Both the position numbers and the translations under genes were made by a program. Source: an uncultured Clostridia bacterium (lineage in GTDB: Bacteria > Bacillota > Clostridia > Oscillospirales > Oscillospiraceae). From it: a stretch of DNA of 38,339 nucleotides. Under the pieces are notes generated by a model. That model did not search any database. It was not told the origin of the DNA and was given only the letters and a program-made list of their open reading frames with translations. Below, one piece after another: positions 23,788-30,684 of this stretch; position 1 is the first letter of the stretch, and each line of letters starts with the position of its first letter. Location of the stretch: NCBI GenBank assembly GCA_945864305.1, contig CAMBAJ010000015.1, positions 1-38,339 on the forward strand, written 5' to 3'.

Positions 23788-24066
23788 AGCGGAGATAACG
23801 GCGAAGGTGCCTTCACAGAGAGCCCGCGTTGCTGAGAGTCGGGTAAGAAGCAGATCGTCAAATGGACCGCTGAGGGCGCAGTCAAACGCGTGGGGTTCCC
23901 GGGCGGAGTATTCTGCGACGTGCTGGCATACGTCAGTTGCCGGGGGTATGATGGTACCCTGCTAAGGGCATGGCCTCACGGCTGTGAATCAAGGTGGCAC
24001 CGCGGATAAAAAGTTTTATTCGTCCTTGACAGAAGCGATATTTCTGTCGGGGGCGTTTGTTTTTTT
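23788..24066 (+). promoter_or_regulatory. T-box riboswitch, tryptophan-specific
   Basis: A T-box leader senses uncharged tRNA and turns on the downstream genes by antitermination. Stem I is closed by AGCGG (23788-23792) with CCGCT (23867-23871). The specifier codon TGG (23863-23865) lies in the loop just before the closing strand, matching tRNA-Trp and the downstream trp genes. The conserved T-box sequence AAGGTGGCACCGCGG is at 23991-24005. A terminator at 24021-24066 competes with the antiterminator formed by the T-box and the CGTCC that follows. All recognition parts look intact, even though trpE and trpG have been lost. The exact fold of the middle region was not modelled. Confidence 0.92.
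24021..24066 (+). terminator. T-box regulated terminator
   Basis: CGTCCTTGACAGAA pairs with TTCTGTCGGGGGCG (several G-T pairs), followed by TTTGTTTTTTT. It overlaps the antiterminator strand of the T-box. Confidence 0.85.
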
Positions 24067-24098
24067 ACGCCTTTGGCAGAGCTGCCAAAGGCGTTTTC
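24067..24098 (+). terminator. Second hairpin after the T-box
   Basis: ACGCCTTTGGC and GCCAAAGGCGT form a perfect 11-bp stem with a six-base loop, followed by TTTCGTTT, immediately before the trpE remnant. It does not overlap the T-box, so it may lower basal expression or be a leader-end structure. Confidence 0.65.
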
Positions 24099-24117
24099 GT
24101 TTAAAGAAGGTCATACC

Positions 24118-24325
24118 ATGAGGATACTACCCACCTTGGACCAGTTGGAAGAAATTACGGCGGGCCAATACAAGGTGCTCCCGCTCAGCTGTGCGATGCC
24201 GTCCGGCAGAAGTCATGGCGGTGCAGCATAAAGCGTATTCCATCTTCGACGTACAGTTCCACCCGGAGTTCATCATGACCCCAGGCGGAAATGCCATACT
24301 GAAAAACTTTATCGACATCAAATAA
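24118..24325 (+). pseudogene. trpE-trpG deletion remnant (anthranilate synthase)
   Basis: An ATG at 24118 behind AAGAAGG starts MRILPTLDQLEEITAGQYK followed by VLPLS, which looks like the N-terminus of anthranilate synthase component I (TrpE). After about 25 codons similarity stops. The ATG frame ends at a TAA at 24229-24231. In another frame, from about 24209, [20 protein letters not shown] followed by [14 protein letters not shown] and a TAA at 24323-24325 matches the C-terminus of the glutamine amidotransferase TrpG, including the HPE motif. The junction lies around 24186-24208. The simplest reading is one deletion that removed nearly all of trpE and most of trpG. Neither function can be provided by the remnant. 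It ends 14 bases before trpD, so the short reading frame could still carry ribosomes toward trpD. Confidence 0.85.
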
Positions 24326-24339
24326 GGAGAGATGACACC

Positions 24340-25371
24340 ATGATTAAGGAAGCAATCGTGAAAATCGTCAGCAAAGAGGACCTGACCTATGACGAGGCCT
24401 ATACTGTCATGAACGAGATCATGAGCGGCGAGACCTCCGCCACCCAGAACGCCGCGTTCCTGGTGGCGCTGTCCACCAAGAGCGCCCGGGCGGAGACCAC
24501 CGACGAGATCGCCGGCTGCGCCGCCGCCATGCGGGACCACGCCGTCAAGGTGGAAACCGGCATGGACGTCATGGAGATCGTCGGCACCGGCGGCGACGGC
24601 GCCCACAGCTTCAACATCTCCACCACCTCCGCCCTGGTGGCGGCGGCTGGCGGCGTGAAGGTGGCCAAGCACGGCAACCGGGCCGCCTCCTCCCAGTGCG
24701 GCACGGCGGACTGCCTGGAGGCCCTGGGCGTCAACATCCAGCAGAGCCCCGCCCGGTGCGTGGAGTTGCTGAACGAGGCGGGGATGTGCTTCTTCTTCGC
24801 CCAGAAGTACCACACCTCCATGAAGTACGTGGGCGCCATCCGCAAGGAGCTAGGCTTCCGGACCGTGTTCAACATTCTGGGCCCCCTGACCAACCCCGGC
24901 AGCCCCACCATGCAGCTGCTGGGCGTCTACGACGAATACCTGGTGGAGCCTCTGGCCCAGGTGCTCATCAACCTGGGTGTCCGGCGGGGTATGGTGGTCT
25001 ACGGCCAGGACAAGCTGGATGAAATCTCCGCCAGCGCCCCCACCACCGTCTGCGAATTCCGGGACGGCTGGTTCAAATCCTATACCATCACCCCAGAGGA
25101 CTTCGGCTTTGCCCGCTGCACGAAGCAGGACCTCGTGGGCGGCACCCCAGAAGAGAACGCCGCTATCACCCGGGCGATCCTGGGCGGCGAGCAGGGTCCC
25201 AAGCGGAACGCCGTGCTGATGAACGCGGGCGCCGCCCTGTACATCGCTGGAAAGGCGGAGCCCCTGCGGGCGGGCGTGGCCCTGGCGGGCGAGCTGATCG
25301 ATTCCGGCAGGGCTCTGGAGACACTGGAGAAGCTGATTGAGGTCAGCAACCGGCCGGAGGCGGAAGCATGA
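24340..25371 (+). CDS. trpD: Anthranilate phosphoribosyltransferase
   Basis: Second step of tryptophan synthesis: joins anthranilate and PRPP. The 343-residue protein is full length and shows the PRPP/Mg-binding GTGGDG motif (about 82-87), KHGNRAASS and the anthranilate-site region around [15 protein letters not shown]. The ATG follows AAGGAG with a ten-base spacer. Its stop overlaps the trpC start (ATGA). It is the first intact gene after the T-box. With trpE and trpG deleted, anthranilate must come from elsewhere if the enzyme still works. Confidence 0.96.
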   Translation: MIKEAIVKIVSKEDLTYDEAYTVMNEIMSGETSATQNAAFLVALSTKSARAETTDEIAGCAAAMRDHAVKVETGMDVMEIVGTGGDGAHSFNISTTSALVAAAGGVKVAKHGNRAASSQCGTADCLEALGVNIQQSPARCVELLNEAGMCFFFAQKYHTSMKYVGAIRKELGFRTVFNILGPLTNPGSPTMQLLGVYDEYLVEPLAQVLINLGVRRGMVVYGQDKLDEISASAPTTVCEFRDGWFKSYTITPEDFGFARCTKQDLVGGTPEENAAITRAILGGEQGPKRNAVLMNAGAALYIAGKAEPLRAGVALAGELIDSGRALETLEKLIEVSNRPEAEA

Positions 25372-26150
25372 CCATTCTGGATCAGTTGGCGGACCACGCC
25401 CGGGAACGGGTCCGGGCCGCGAAAGCAATTCTGCCGCCGGAGGAGCTCCGGCGGCGGGCGCTGGCTCTGCCCAAGGGGGACTTCGCCTTTGAGCGGGCGC
25501 TGGGCAGGCCCGGCGTCTCCTTCATCTGCGAGTGCAAGAAGGCGTCTCCCTCCAAGGGCCTCATTGCGCCGGAGTTCCCCTATTTGGAGATTGCTAAGGA
25601 ATACGAGGCCGCCGGGGCCGACTGCGTCTCCGTACTGACGGAGCCGAAGTGGTTCCTGGGCAGCGACGAATACCTGCGGGAGATCGCGGAGGCCGTCTCC
25701 ATCCCCTGCCTGCGGAAGGACTTCACCGTGGACGACTATATGATTTATCAAGCAAAACTGCTGGGGACCTCCGCCGTGCTGCTGATCTGCTCCATCCTGA
25801 CGCCGCAGCAGCTTCAGGCGTACATCGGCGTCTGCGATGAGCTGGGCCTGTCCGCTCTGGTGGAGACCCACGACGAAGCAGAGATTCAAATGGCGCTGGA
25901 CGCCGGGGCCCGGCTCATCGGCGTCAATAACCGGAATCTGAAGGACTTCACCGTAGACACGGGAAACAGCAGCCGTCTCCGGGCCCTAGTCCCCACCAAT
26001 GTGCTGTTTGTGGCGGAGAGCGGCGTCCGGGACGCCGGGGACGTAAAGCGTCTGCGGGAGAGCGGCGCCGACGCGGTGCTGGTGGGTGAGACCCTGATGC
26101 GGGCAGCGGATAAGCGAGCCAAGCTGGCGGAACTGCGGGGGGAAGTATGA
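25368..26150 (+). CDS. trpC: Indole-3-glycerol phosphate synthase
   Basis: Closes the indole ring of the tryptophan precursor. The 260-residue TIM barrel has the family signature [13 protein letters not shown] near residues 45-57, KDFTVDDY with the catalytic Lys, [19 protein letters not shown] and VAESGV. The length is normal. Start and stop overlap trpD and trpF by four bases each, so the three genes are translationally coupled. No defects are seen. Confidence 0.96.
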   Translation: MTILDQLADHARERVRAAKAILPPEELRRRALALPKGDFAFERALGRPGVSFICECKKASPSKGLIAPEFPYLEIAKEYEAAGADCVSVLTEPKWFLGSDEYLREIAEAVSIPCLRKDFTVDDYMIYQAKLLGTSAVLLICSILTPQQLQAYIGVCDELGLSALVETHDEAEIQMALDAGARLIGVNNRNLKDFTVDTGNSSRLRALVPTNVLFVAESGVRDAGDVKRLRESGADAVLVGETLMRAADKRAKLAELRGEV

Positions 26151-26758
26151 CAAAGATCAAGCTCTGCGGCCTTTCACGGCCCTGTGACATTGAGGAGGCC
26201 AACCGTCTGCTGCCGGCGTACATCGGCTTTGTGTTCGCGCCGAAAAGCAAGCGCTATGTGCCGCCGGAGACTGCGGCGGCACTGAAACAACGCCTCCATC
26301 CCTCTATTCAGGCGGTGGGCGTCTTTGTCCGGGAGGAGCCGGAGCAGGTGGCGGCCCTGCTGCGGAAGGGCATCATTGACATCGCCCAGCTCCACGGCGG
26401 GGAGGACGCGGCCTATGTCAGCGCTCTTCGCCGCCTGATGAACCGGCCCATCATCCAGGCCTTCCGCGTGGACAGTGCGGCGGACGTGGCCGCCGCGCAG
26501 GAGAGTAAAGCGGACATGATCCTGCTGGACGCCGGCAGCGGCGGCACGGGCACCACCTTTGACTGGTCCCTGCTGCGGGACATCCGGCGGCCCTATTTCC
26601 TGGCGGGCGGCCTGCACCCCGGCAACGTTCGGGAGGCGGTGGAGCTTCTGTCCCCCTATGCCGTGGATGTCAGTTCGGGCATTGAGACCGGCGGGCGGAA
26701 GGACCCGGCCAAAATGGCGGCCTTCGTCCAGGCGGTCAGAGCCGCTTTTCCAAAGTGA
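26147..26758 (+). CDS. trpF: Phosphoribosylanthranilate isomerase
   Basis: Amadori rearrangement between the TrpD and TrpC steps. The 203-residue TIM barrel carries the N-terminal KLCGLSRPCDIEEAN with the catalytic Cys, GFVFAPKSKRYV, QLHGGED and the phosphate-binding ending FLAGGLHPGNVREAV followed by DVSSGIETGGRKD. It is complete and overlaps trpC by four bases. No trpB or trpA follows; the next 373 bases hold no gene before tRNA-Leu. Confidence 0.96.
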   Translation: MTKIKLCGLSRPCDIEEANRLLPAYIGFVFAPKSKRYVPPETAAALKQRLHPSIQAVGVFVREEPEQVAALLRKGIIDIAQLHGGEDAAYVSALRRLMNRPIIQAFRVDSAADVAAAQESKADMILLDAGSGGTGTTFDWSLLRDIRRPYFLAGGLHPGNVREAVELLSPYAVDVSSGIETGGRKDPAKMAAFVQAVRAAFPK

Positions 26759-27131
26759 CTGTCGTTTTGTCCGAATCGTCCGCCGCAGCCGAGATCATTT
26801 AATTTCATCAGAAGCGTCCCTGTCTCTGGACGAAAATATCCCAAAAATTGAAATCATTTTTGCTTGCGAAAGTCAATGGTTTAATGTAAAGGAGTTGTCT
26901 ATACCCCTATTTATAATATTTCTCATAATAGGAAAGTCAAGACAGGCGCATATTTAGTCGCCCGTCTACCCGGAAAGTGCGAACACTTTCGATGCGTGGA
27001 ATCCCAATCCGTACCTAACCCGAACCGGAATCCAGCGGAGCGAATCCGGTTCGGAAGCGAAGAAATTCCCTGTCCGGCTAAGAAGCCTCGCCGTAAGGCG
27101 GGGATTCGTGCCAAGCAGGGAATTTCTGAGC
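26759..27131. other. Gene-free region after trpF with three hairpins
   Basis: No coding frame or trpB start is visible. The first half is A/T-rich. The second half has three perfect inverted repeats in a row: GAAAGTG/CACTTTC (26973-26990), CCGAACCGGA/TCCGGTTCGG (27020-27054) and AGAAATTCCCTG/CAGGGAATTTCT (27061-27127). On the minus strand they follow tRNA-Leu directly. Confidence 0.65.
27061..27127. repeat. Inverted repeat next to the tRNA-Leu 3' end
   Basis: AGAAATTCCCTG and CAGGGAATTTCT are perfect 12-base arms enclosing an inner CCTCGCC/GGCGGGG stem. It begins four bases past the tRNA CCA end and may act in 3' processing or termination, though no T run follows. Confidence 0.6.
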
Positions 27132-27217
27132 TGGTGCGGGCGGCGGGACTCGAACCCGCACACCACTGAGGTAACGGAACCTAAATCCGTCGAGTCTACC
27201 AATTCCACCACGCCCGC
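27132..27217 (-). tRNA. tRNA-Leu (anticodon UAG)
   Basis: On the minus strand GCGGGCG (5') pairs with CGCCCGC before A and an encoded CCA. The D region is GGTGGAATTGGTAGAC. The anticodon stem ACGGA/TCCGT encloses TTTAGGT, giving anticodon TAG. A variable arm and the T arm GGGTTCGAGTCCC follow. At 86 bases it has the length of a class II tRNA-Leu and reads CUA-type leucine codons. Confidence 0.95.
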
Positions 27218-27380
27218 AGATATGAGCGGCAGGGCGTCCTGTCGCTATTTTGTTACCCTCTGTTTTTACACGGTGAGGGAACCGAGGCGGAGCCTAATGC
27301 TTGATCCGCGCTTATAAAAACAGGACGAGCCTGCTTTTATCATAGGCTGAATATGGTAAGTGATGAAACAGAAAAACCTT

Positions 27381-27435
27381 CACTGAGGTGACAGCACCCA
27401 AATCTCGCATGTCTACCAATTCCATCATGCTCGCA
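27381..27435 (-). pseudogene. Degenerate partial tRNA-Leu copy
   Basis: This segment aligns without gaps to the tRNA-Leu gene 160 bases away, from the variable arm to the 5' end. GTCTACCAATTCCA is identical, and CACTGAGGT and CTCGCA are nearly so. The anticodon stem no longer pairs well, the loop reads TTTGGGT, and the T arm and 3' acceptor strand are missing. It cannot form a tRNA. It is most likely the relic of a duplication. Confidence 0.8.
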
Positions 27436-27640
27436 TATATGCATTGCAGAGTGCGGTCAACTGCTATTTATTTTATAGGGAGTTACATCGGAAATCAAGA
27501 AGAATCTTGAAGTTCCTTTCGCATCTCATGCCTAAAGTCCAGATTAGTGTATCACACATCATGTCCAATGTCAAAATTTCCTCCTCTTCCCATTTTCTGT
27601 ACGTCTATCCGCATCATCATGGGATACCTTCCCTTTTCTC

Positions 27641-27669
27641 TTGAACAATGCCAAAATCTGCGATACAAT
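27641..27669 (+). promoter_or_regulatory. Promoter of the pyridoxal kinase operon
   Basis: TTGAAC (27641-27646) and TACAAT (27664-27669) are 17 bases apart, about 47 bases before the start codon. Confidence 0.65.
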
Positions 27670-27715
27670 GACGGAGATTCTGAAAATCTCCAACTTCACG
27701 AAAAGAGGATTTGCC

Positions 27716-28558
27716 ATGCTGACTCCCCGCGTTGCCGCCATTCACGATATGTCCGGCTTCGGCCGCTGCTCCCTGACGGTCGCCATCCCCATTCTGTCCG
27801 CTATGGGCGTGCAGTGCTGTCCCCTGCCCACCGCCTTTCTCTCCACCCACACCGGCGGCTTCGAGGGCTTCACATTCCTGGACATGACCGACGAAATGCC
27901 CAAGGTCGCCGCCCACTGGAAATCTCTGGGGCTGGACTTTCAGGCTATTTACAGCGGTTTTCTGGGCAGCGAGCGGCAGATCGGCATCGTGGAGGATTTT
28001 ATCCGGGACTTCCGGAGGGAAGATACCGTGGTGGTCGTGGACCCGGTGATGGGGGATCACGGGGATGTCTACCAGACCTACACCCCCGGCATGTGCGCCG
28101 GAACGGCCCGTCTGGCGGAGCAGGCCGACGTCATCACTCCCAACCTGACGGAGGCGGCGTTGCTGCTGGGAGTCCCCTATCACGACCTTCCCGCCGGGGA
28201 GGCCGGCTGCCGGGAGATCGTGGAACGGCTCAGCCTGGACGGCCGCCGCTCCGTGGTGCTGACCGGTGCCTCCGGGGCGCCTGACCTGACGGGGGCCATG
28301 TGTCTGGACGCCCGGACAGGCCATGTGGAGGCGGTCCAGACCCGCCGGGTGCCCCAGGAGTTCCACGGCACCGGCGATGTGTTCGCCAGCGTTCTCACCG
28401 GCGCGCTGGTCCGGGGCAAGTCTCTGACGGACGCCGCCCGGGAGGCTGTGGAATTTGTCAGAGCCTGCGCGGAACGGACCGCTCAGGTGCAGCTCCCCAT
28501 GCGGGAGGGCGTGGACTTCGAGCCTTTGCTGGGCCTGCTGACAGGAGGTAACCCATGA
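27716..28558 (+). CDS. pdxY: Pyridoxal/pyridoxamine kinase (PdxY/PdxK type)
   Basis: Phosphorylates B6 vitamers in the salvage pathway to PLP. The 280-residue ribokinase-fold protein has HDMSGFGRCSLT near the N-terminus, VVDPVMGDHG and TPNLTEA in the middle, and the ATP-binding, catalytic-Asp region FHGTGDVFASVLTG near the C-terminus. The ATG at 27716 follows AAAAGAGGAT; the frame is open upstream but without family sequence. The stop overlaps the start of the MFS gene (ATGA), so both are coupled. The exact vitamer preference is not clear. Whether the neighbour transports a B6 compound is an inference only. Confidence 0.9.
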   Translation: MLTPRVAAIHDMSGFGRCSLTVAIPILSAMGVQCCPLPTAFLSTHTGGFEGFTFLDMTDEMPKVAAHWKSLGLDFQAIYSGFLGSERQIGIVEDFIRDFRREDTVVVVDPVMGDHGDVYQTYTPGMCAGTARLAEQADVITPNLTEAALLLGVPYHDLPAGEAGCREIVERLSLDGRRSVVLTGASGAPDLTGAMCLDARTGHVEAVQTRRVPQEFHGTGDVFASVLTGALVRGKSLTDAAREAVEFVRACAERTAQVQLPMREGVDFEPLLGLLTGGNP

Positions 28559-29760
28559 ATCCCTCACTCCCTTCCCTGCGGAAAGTGAATGTTCTCTTCA
28601 CCCTGGTGCAGATGTTCTACTGGGCCGCTTTCGCCGCGTTTGCCGGCTACCAGACGGCTCTGCTGCTGGACCGTGGCTTCACCAGCGGCGACGCTGGCAC
28701 CCTCGCCGCCGTCCGCTGTCTGGCCGGCATCATTGCCCAGCCTCTGCTGGGCGGCTGGGCGGACCGGCACCCGCAGATTCCCTTGAAGAACATTCTGCGG
28801 GTATGCCTGACAGCCGGGCTGATCGTAAACGCCATCTTCTACCTCACCCGCCCCGGCTTTTTCGGAACGGTAGTCATCTTTTTGACACTGGGTGTTCTGG
28901 AACTGAACATCTATCCCCTGCTGGACTCCATGGCGGTCCAGTTCATCAACGTCGGCCTGGACGTGAATTACAGTCTGGGCCGCGGTCTGGGGTCCTTCTC
29001 CTACGCCGTCTCGTGCGTGATCCTGGGCCGCCAGTCCACAGCTTTCGGCGTACAGACCGTACTGCTGACCCACATAGCACTGCTGCTCCTGCTGATCGTG
29101 ACCATCACGGTCTACCCCACCGCGCCACGAACCGCCCCGGCATCCTCCGGCGGTGTGGAACACCCCCACTCCGTCTGGCACATTCTGAAAAGCAGCCGCT
29201 CCTTCACCTGGATGTTAGTTGGCGTCTTTCTCTCCATGGCGGCGGTGATGCCCATCGTGAATTTTATGATCAACATCGTCACGGACCGGGGCGGAAACGA
29301 GACCCATCTGGGTCTGGCCCTGTTTCTGATGGGCGCCTCCGAGCTTCCGGCGGCGCTGCTCTTTCCCCACCTGTGGCGGCGTCTGGGCAGCCGGGGCATG
29401 ATGGTGCTCTCCGTTACGTTCATGGCCTTGAAGCCCCTGATTTTTCTGCTGACGCCCTCCCTGGGCTGGGTCCTGGCGGTGCAGCCCATTCAGATGCTTG
29501 GATACGGCCTGTTCACCCCCGCCTCGGTCTACTATGCCAACGAAAACGTCTCTCCCGCGGACCGGGTCCGGGGCCAGACGGTCATGATGATGGCCTCCAA
29601 CGGCCTGGGCGGTATGGCGGGCAATCTGATTTCCGGCTACGCCATCGACTTCGGCGGTGTCAACGCCATGCTGGGGCTGTGTGCTGCCATCGGTGCCGTG
29701 GGCATCGTCTGCGCGGTGTACGCCGCCCGCCTTACGGGAAAATCTGAAAGCCGCGCATAA
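28555..29760 (+). CDS. Major facilitator superfamily transporter
   Basis: A 401-residue integral membrane protein with about twelve helices in two halves and a central cytosolic loop (about 185-205). The loop between helices 2 and 3, GGWADRHPQIPLK, is the MFS signature variant. It resembles the LacY/nucleoside-symporter-like branch (MFS_1_like), but no substrate can be assigned. It overlaps the pyridoxal kinase stop by four bases, so a role in vitamin B6 or related uptake is possible. A shared bidirectional terminator follows. Confidence 0.9.
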   Translation: MNPSLPSLRKVNVLFTLVQMFYWAAFAAFAGYQTALLLDRGFTSGDAGTLAAVRCLAGIIAQPLLGGWADRHPQIPLKNILRVCLTAGLIVNAIFYLTRPGFFGTVVIFLTLGVLELNIYPLLDSMAVQFINVGLDVNYSLGRGLGSFSYAVSCVILGRQSTAFGVQTVLLTHIALLLLLIVTITVYPTAPRTAPASSGGVEHPHSVWHILKSSRSFTWMLVGVFLSMAAVMPIVNFMINIVTDRGGNETHLGLALFLMGASELPAALLFPHLWRRLGSRGMMVLSVTFMALKPLIFLLTPSLGWVLAVQPIQMLGYGLFTPASVYYANENVSPADRVRGQTVMMMASNGLGGMAGNLISGYAIDFGGVNAMLGLCAAIGAVGIVCAVYAARLTGKSESRA

Positions 29761-29787
29761 GCATGAACTTCTGCTTGGATGCAGAGA

Positions 29788-29825
29788 AACCGGACAGTCC
29801 AGATGGACTGTCCGGTTCCTTTTTC
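29788..29825. terminator. Bidirectional terminator
   Basis: AACCGGACAGTCC pairs with GGACTGTCCGGTT around a four-base loop. TTTTT follows on the plus strand and TTTCTCT on the minus. It serves the convergent MFS and uridine phosphorylase-like genes. Confidence 0.85.
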
Positions 29826-29833
29826 AGTCTCTT

Positions 29834-30607
29834 TTATTTTCCGGCCTTGCGGTCTTTTTCGATCAGGAGCTTCAGACCCTCCACCGCCACCTTCACCGAG
29901 GTAGTGGTATCCTCGCTCATCTTCTGGTCCAGACCGGCGGCCTCCCGCTCCTGGTTCCACACCACATGGAAACAGGAGCCGCAGCGGCAGCCTAGGGCCG
30001 CCGCCACCACGAACAGCGCGGCGGACTCCATCTCGCTGGCCTTGACGCCCAGGCGCTTCCAGCTCTCCCACTTTTGTTTCAGTTCGTAGTAGACGGGAGA
30101 GGCCGCGGGGTCATGCTGGCCGTAAAAGCTGTCCTTACACTGGACGATGCCCGTATGTAACGGCAACCCCAGGGCCCGGGTGGCCTGGGCCAGACACTCG
30201 GCGATCTCAAAATCCGCCACCGCAGGGAACTCGATGGGGGCATACTCCAGGCTTGTGTGCTCAAAGCGGATGGCGCCGGTGGCCACCACGATATCGCCGG
30301 ACTGGACATTCAGGTCGATGCCACCGCAGGTGCCGGTGCGGATGAAGGTGTCCGCGCCGCATTTGTGGAGCTCCTCCATGGCGATGGAGGCGGAGGGACC
30401 GCCGATGCCCGTAGAGCAGGCGGTCACCTTCTCGCCCAGCAGGGTGCCGGTCCAGACGTTGAACTCCCGGTTATAGGCCACCTGCTTCGCGTCATCAAAC
30501 AGCGCGGCAATGGCAGGGACCCGCCCCGGGTCGCCGGGCAGAATGCAGTAACGGCCCACGTCGCCGGGGGCACAGTGGATGTGAAACTGTTTTTCCAGTT
30601 CTTGCAT
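29834..30607 (-). CDS. udp: Uridine phosphorylase-like nucleoside phosphorylase
   Basis: A 257-residue PNP/UDP-family enzyme that cleaves nucleosides with phosphate to a free base and ribose 1-phosphate. Seen are [11 protein letters not shown] (phosphate binding), [26 protein letters not shown] and the purine/pyrimidine-site [13 protein letters not shown]. The pattern is closest to uridine phosphorylase; purine substrates remain possible. The start at 30607 follows GAGGTGA; an earlier in-frame ATG at 30637 has no good site. It is the last gene of the minus-strand repair cluster, 78 bases after mutS2. Confidence 0.9.
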   Translation of the reverse strand: MQELEKQFHIHCAPGDVGRYCILPGDPGRVPAIAALFDDAKQVAYNREFNVWTGTLLGEKVTACSTGIGGPSASIAMEELHKCGADTFIRTGTCGGIDLNVQSGDIVVATGAIRFEHTSLEYAPIEFPAVADFEIAECLAQATRALGLPLHTGIVQCKDSFYGQHDPAASPVYYELKQKWESWKRLGVKASEMESAALFVVAAALGCRCGSCFHVVWNQEREAAGLDQKMSEDTTTSVKVAVEGLKLLIEKDRKAGK

Positions 30608-30684
30608 ACGGTTCACCTCATCCTCGTTTTTTCTCAAGTATAGCAGGTTTGTGCGCCGGTTGCAATCTCCCCGGCGCTCCGCTG

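Larger units (their letters stand above)
27218..27715. other. Gene-free region between tRNA-Leu and pyridoxal kinase
   Basis: 498 bases with no credible coding frame. It contains a distant inverted pair (CTGTTTTTA at 27260-27268 and TAAAAACAG at 27315-27323), a decayed partial tRNA-Leu copy (27381-27435), then A/T-rich DNA leading to a promoter at 27641-27669. Confidence 0.6.

Noticed and set aside
24127..24813. A 228-codon minus-strand frame crossing the trpE-trpG remnant and trpD
   Set aside because: It is antisense to clear TrpG and TrpD sequence and has no ribosome site or recognisable family.
26759..26960. Search for the start of trpB or a trpB remnant after trpF
   Set aside because: None of the three plus-strand frames shows TrpB N-terminal features; only A/T-rich non-coding DNA is seen.
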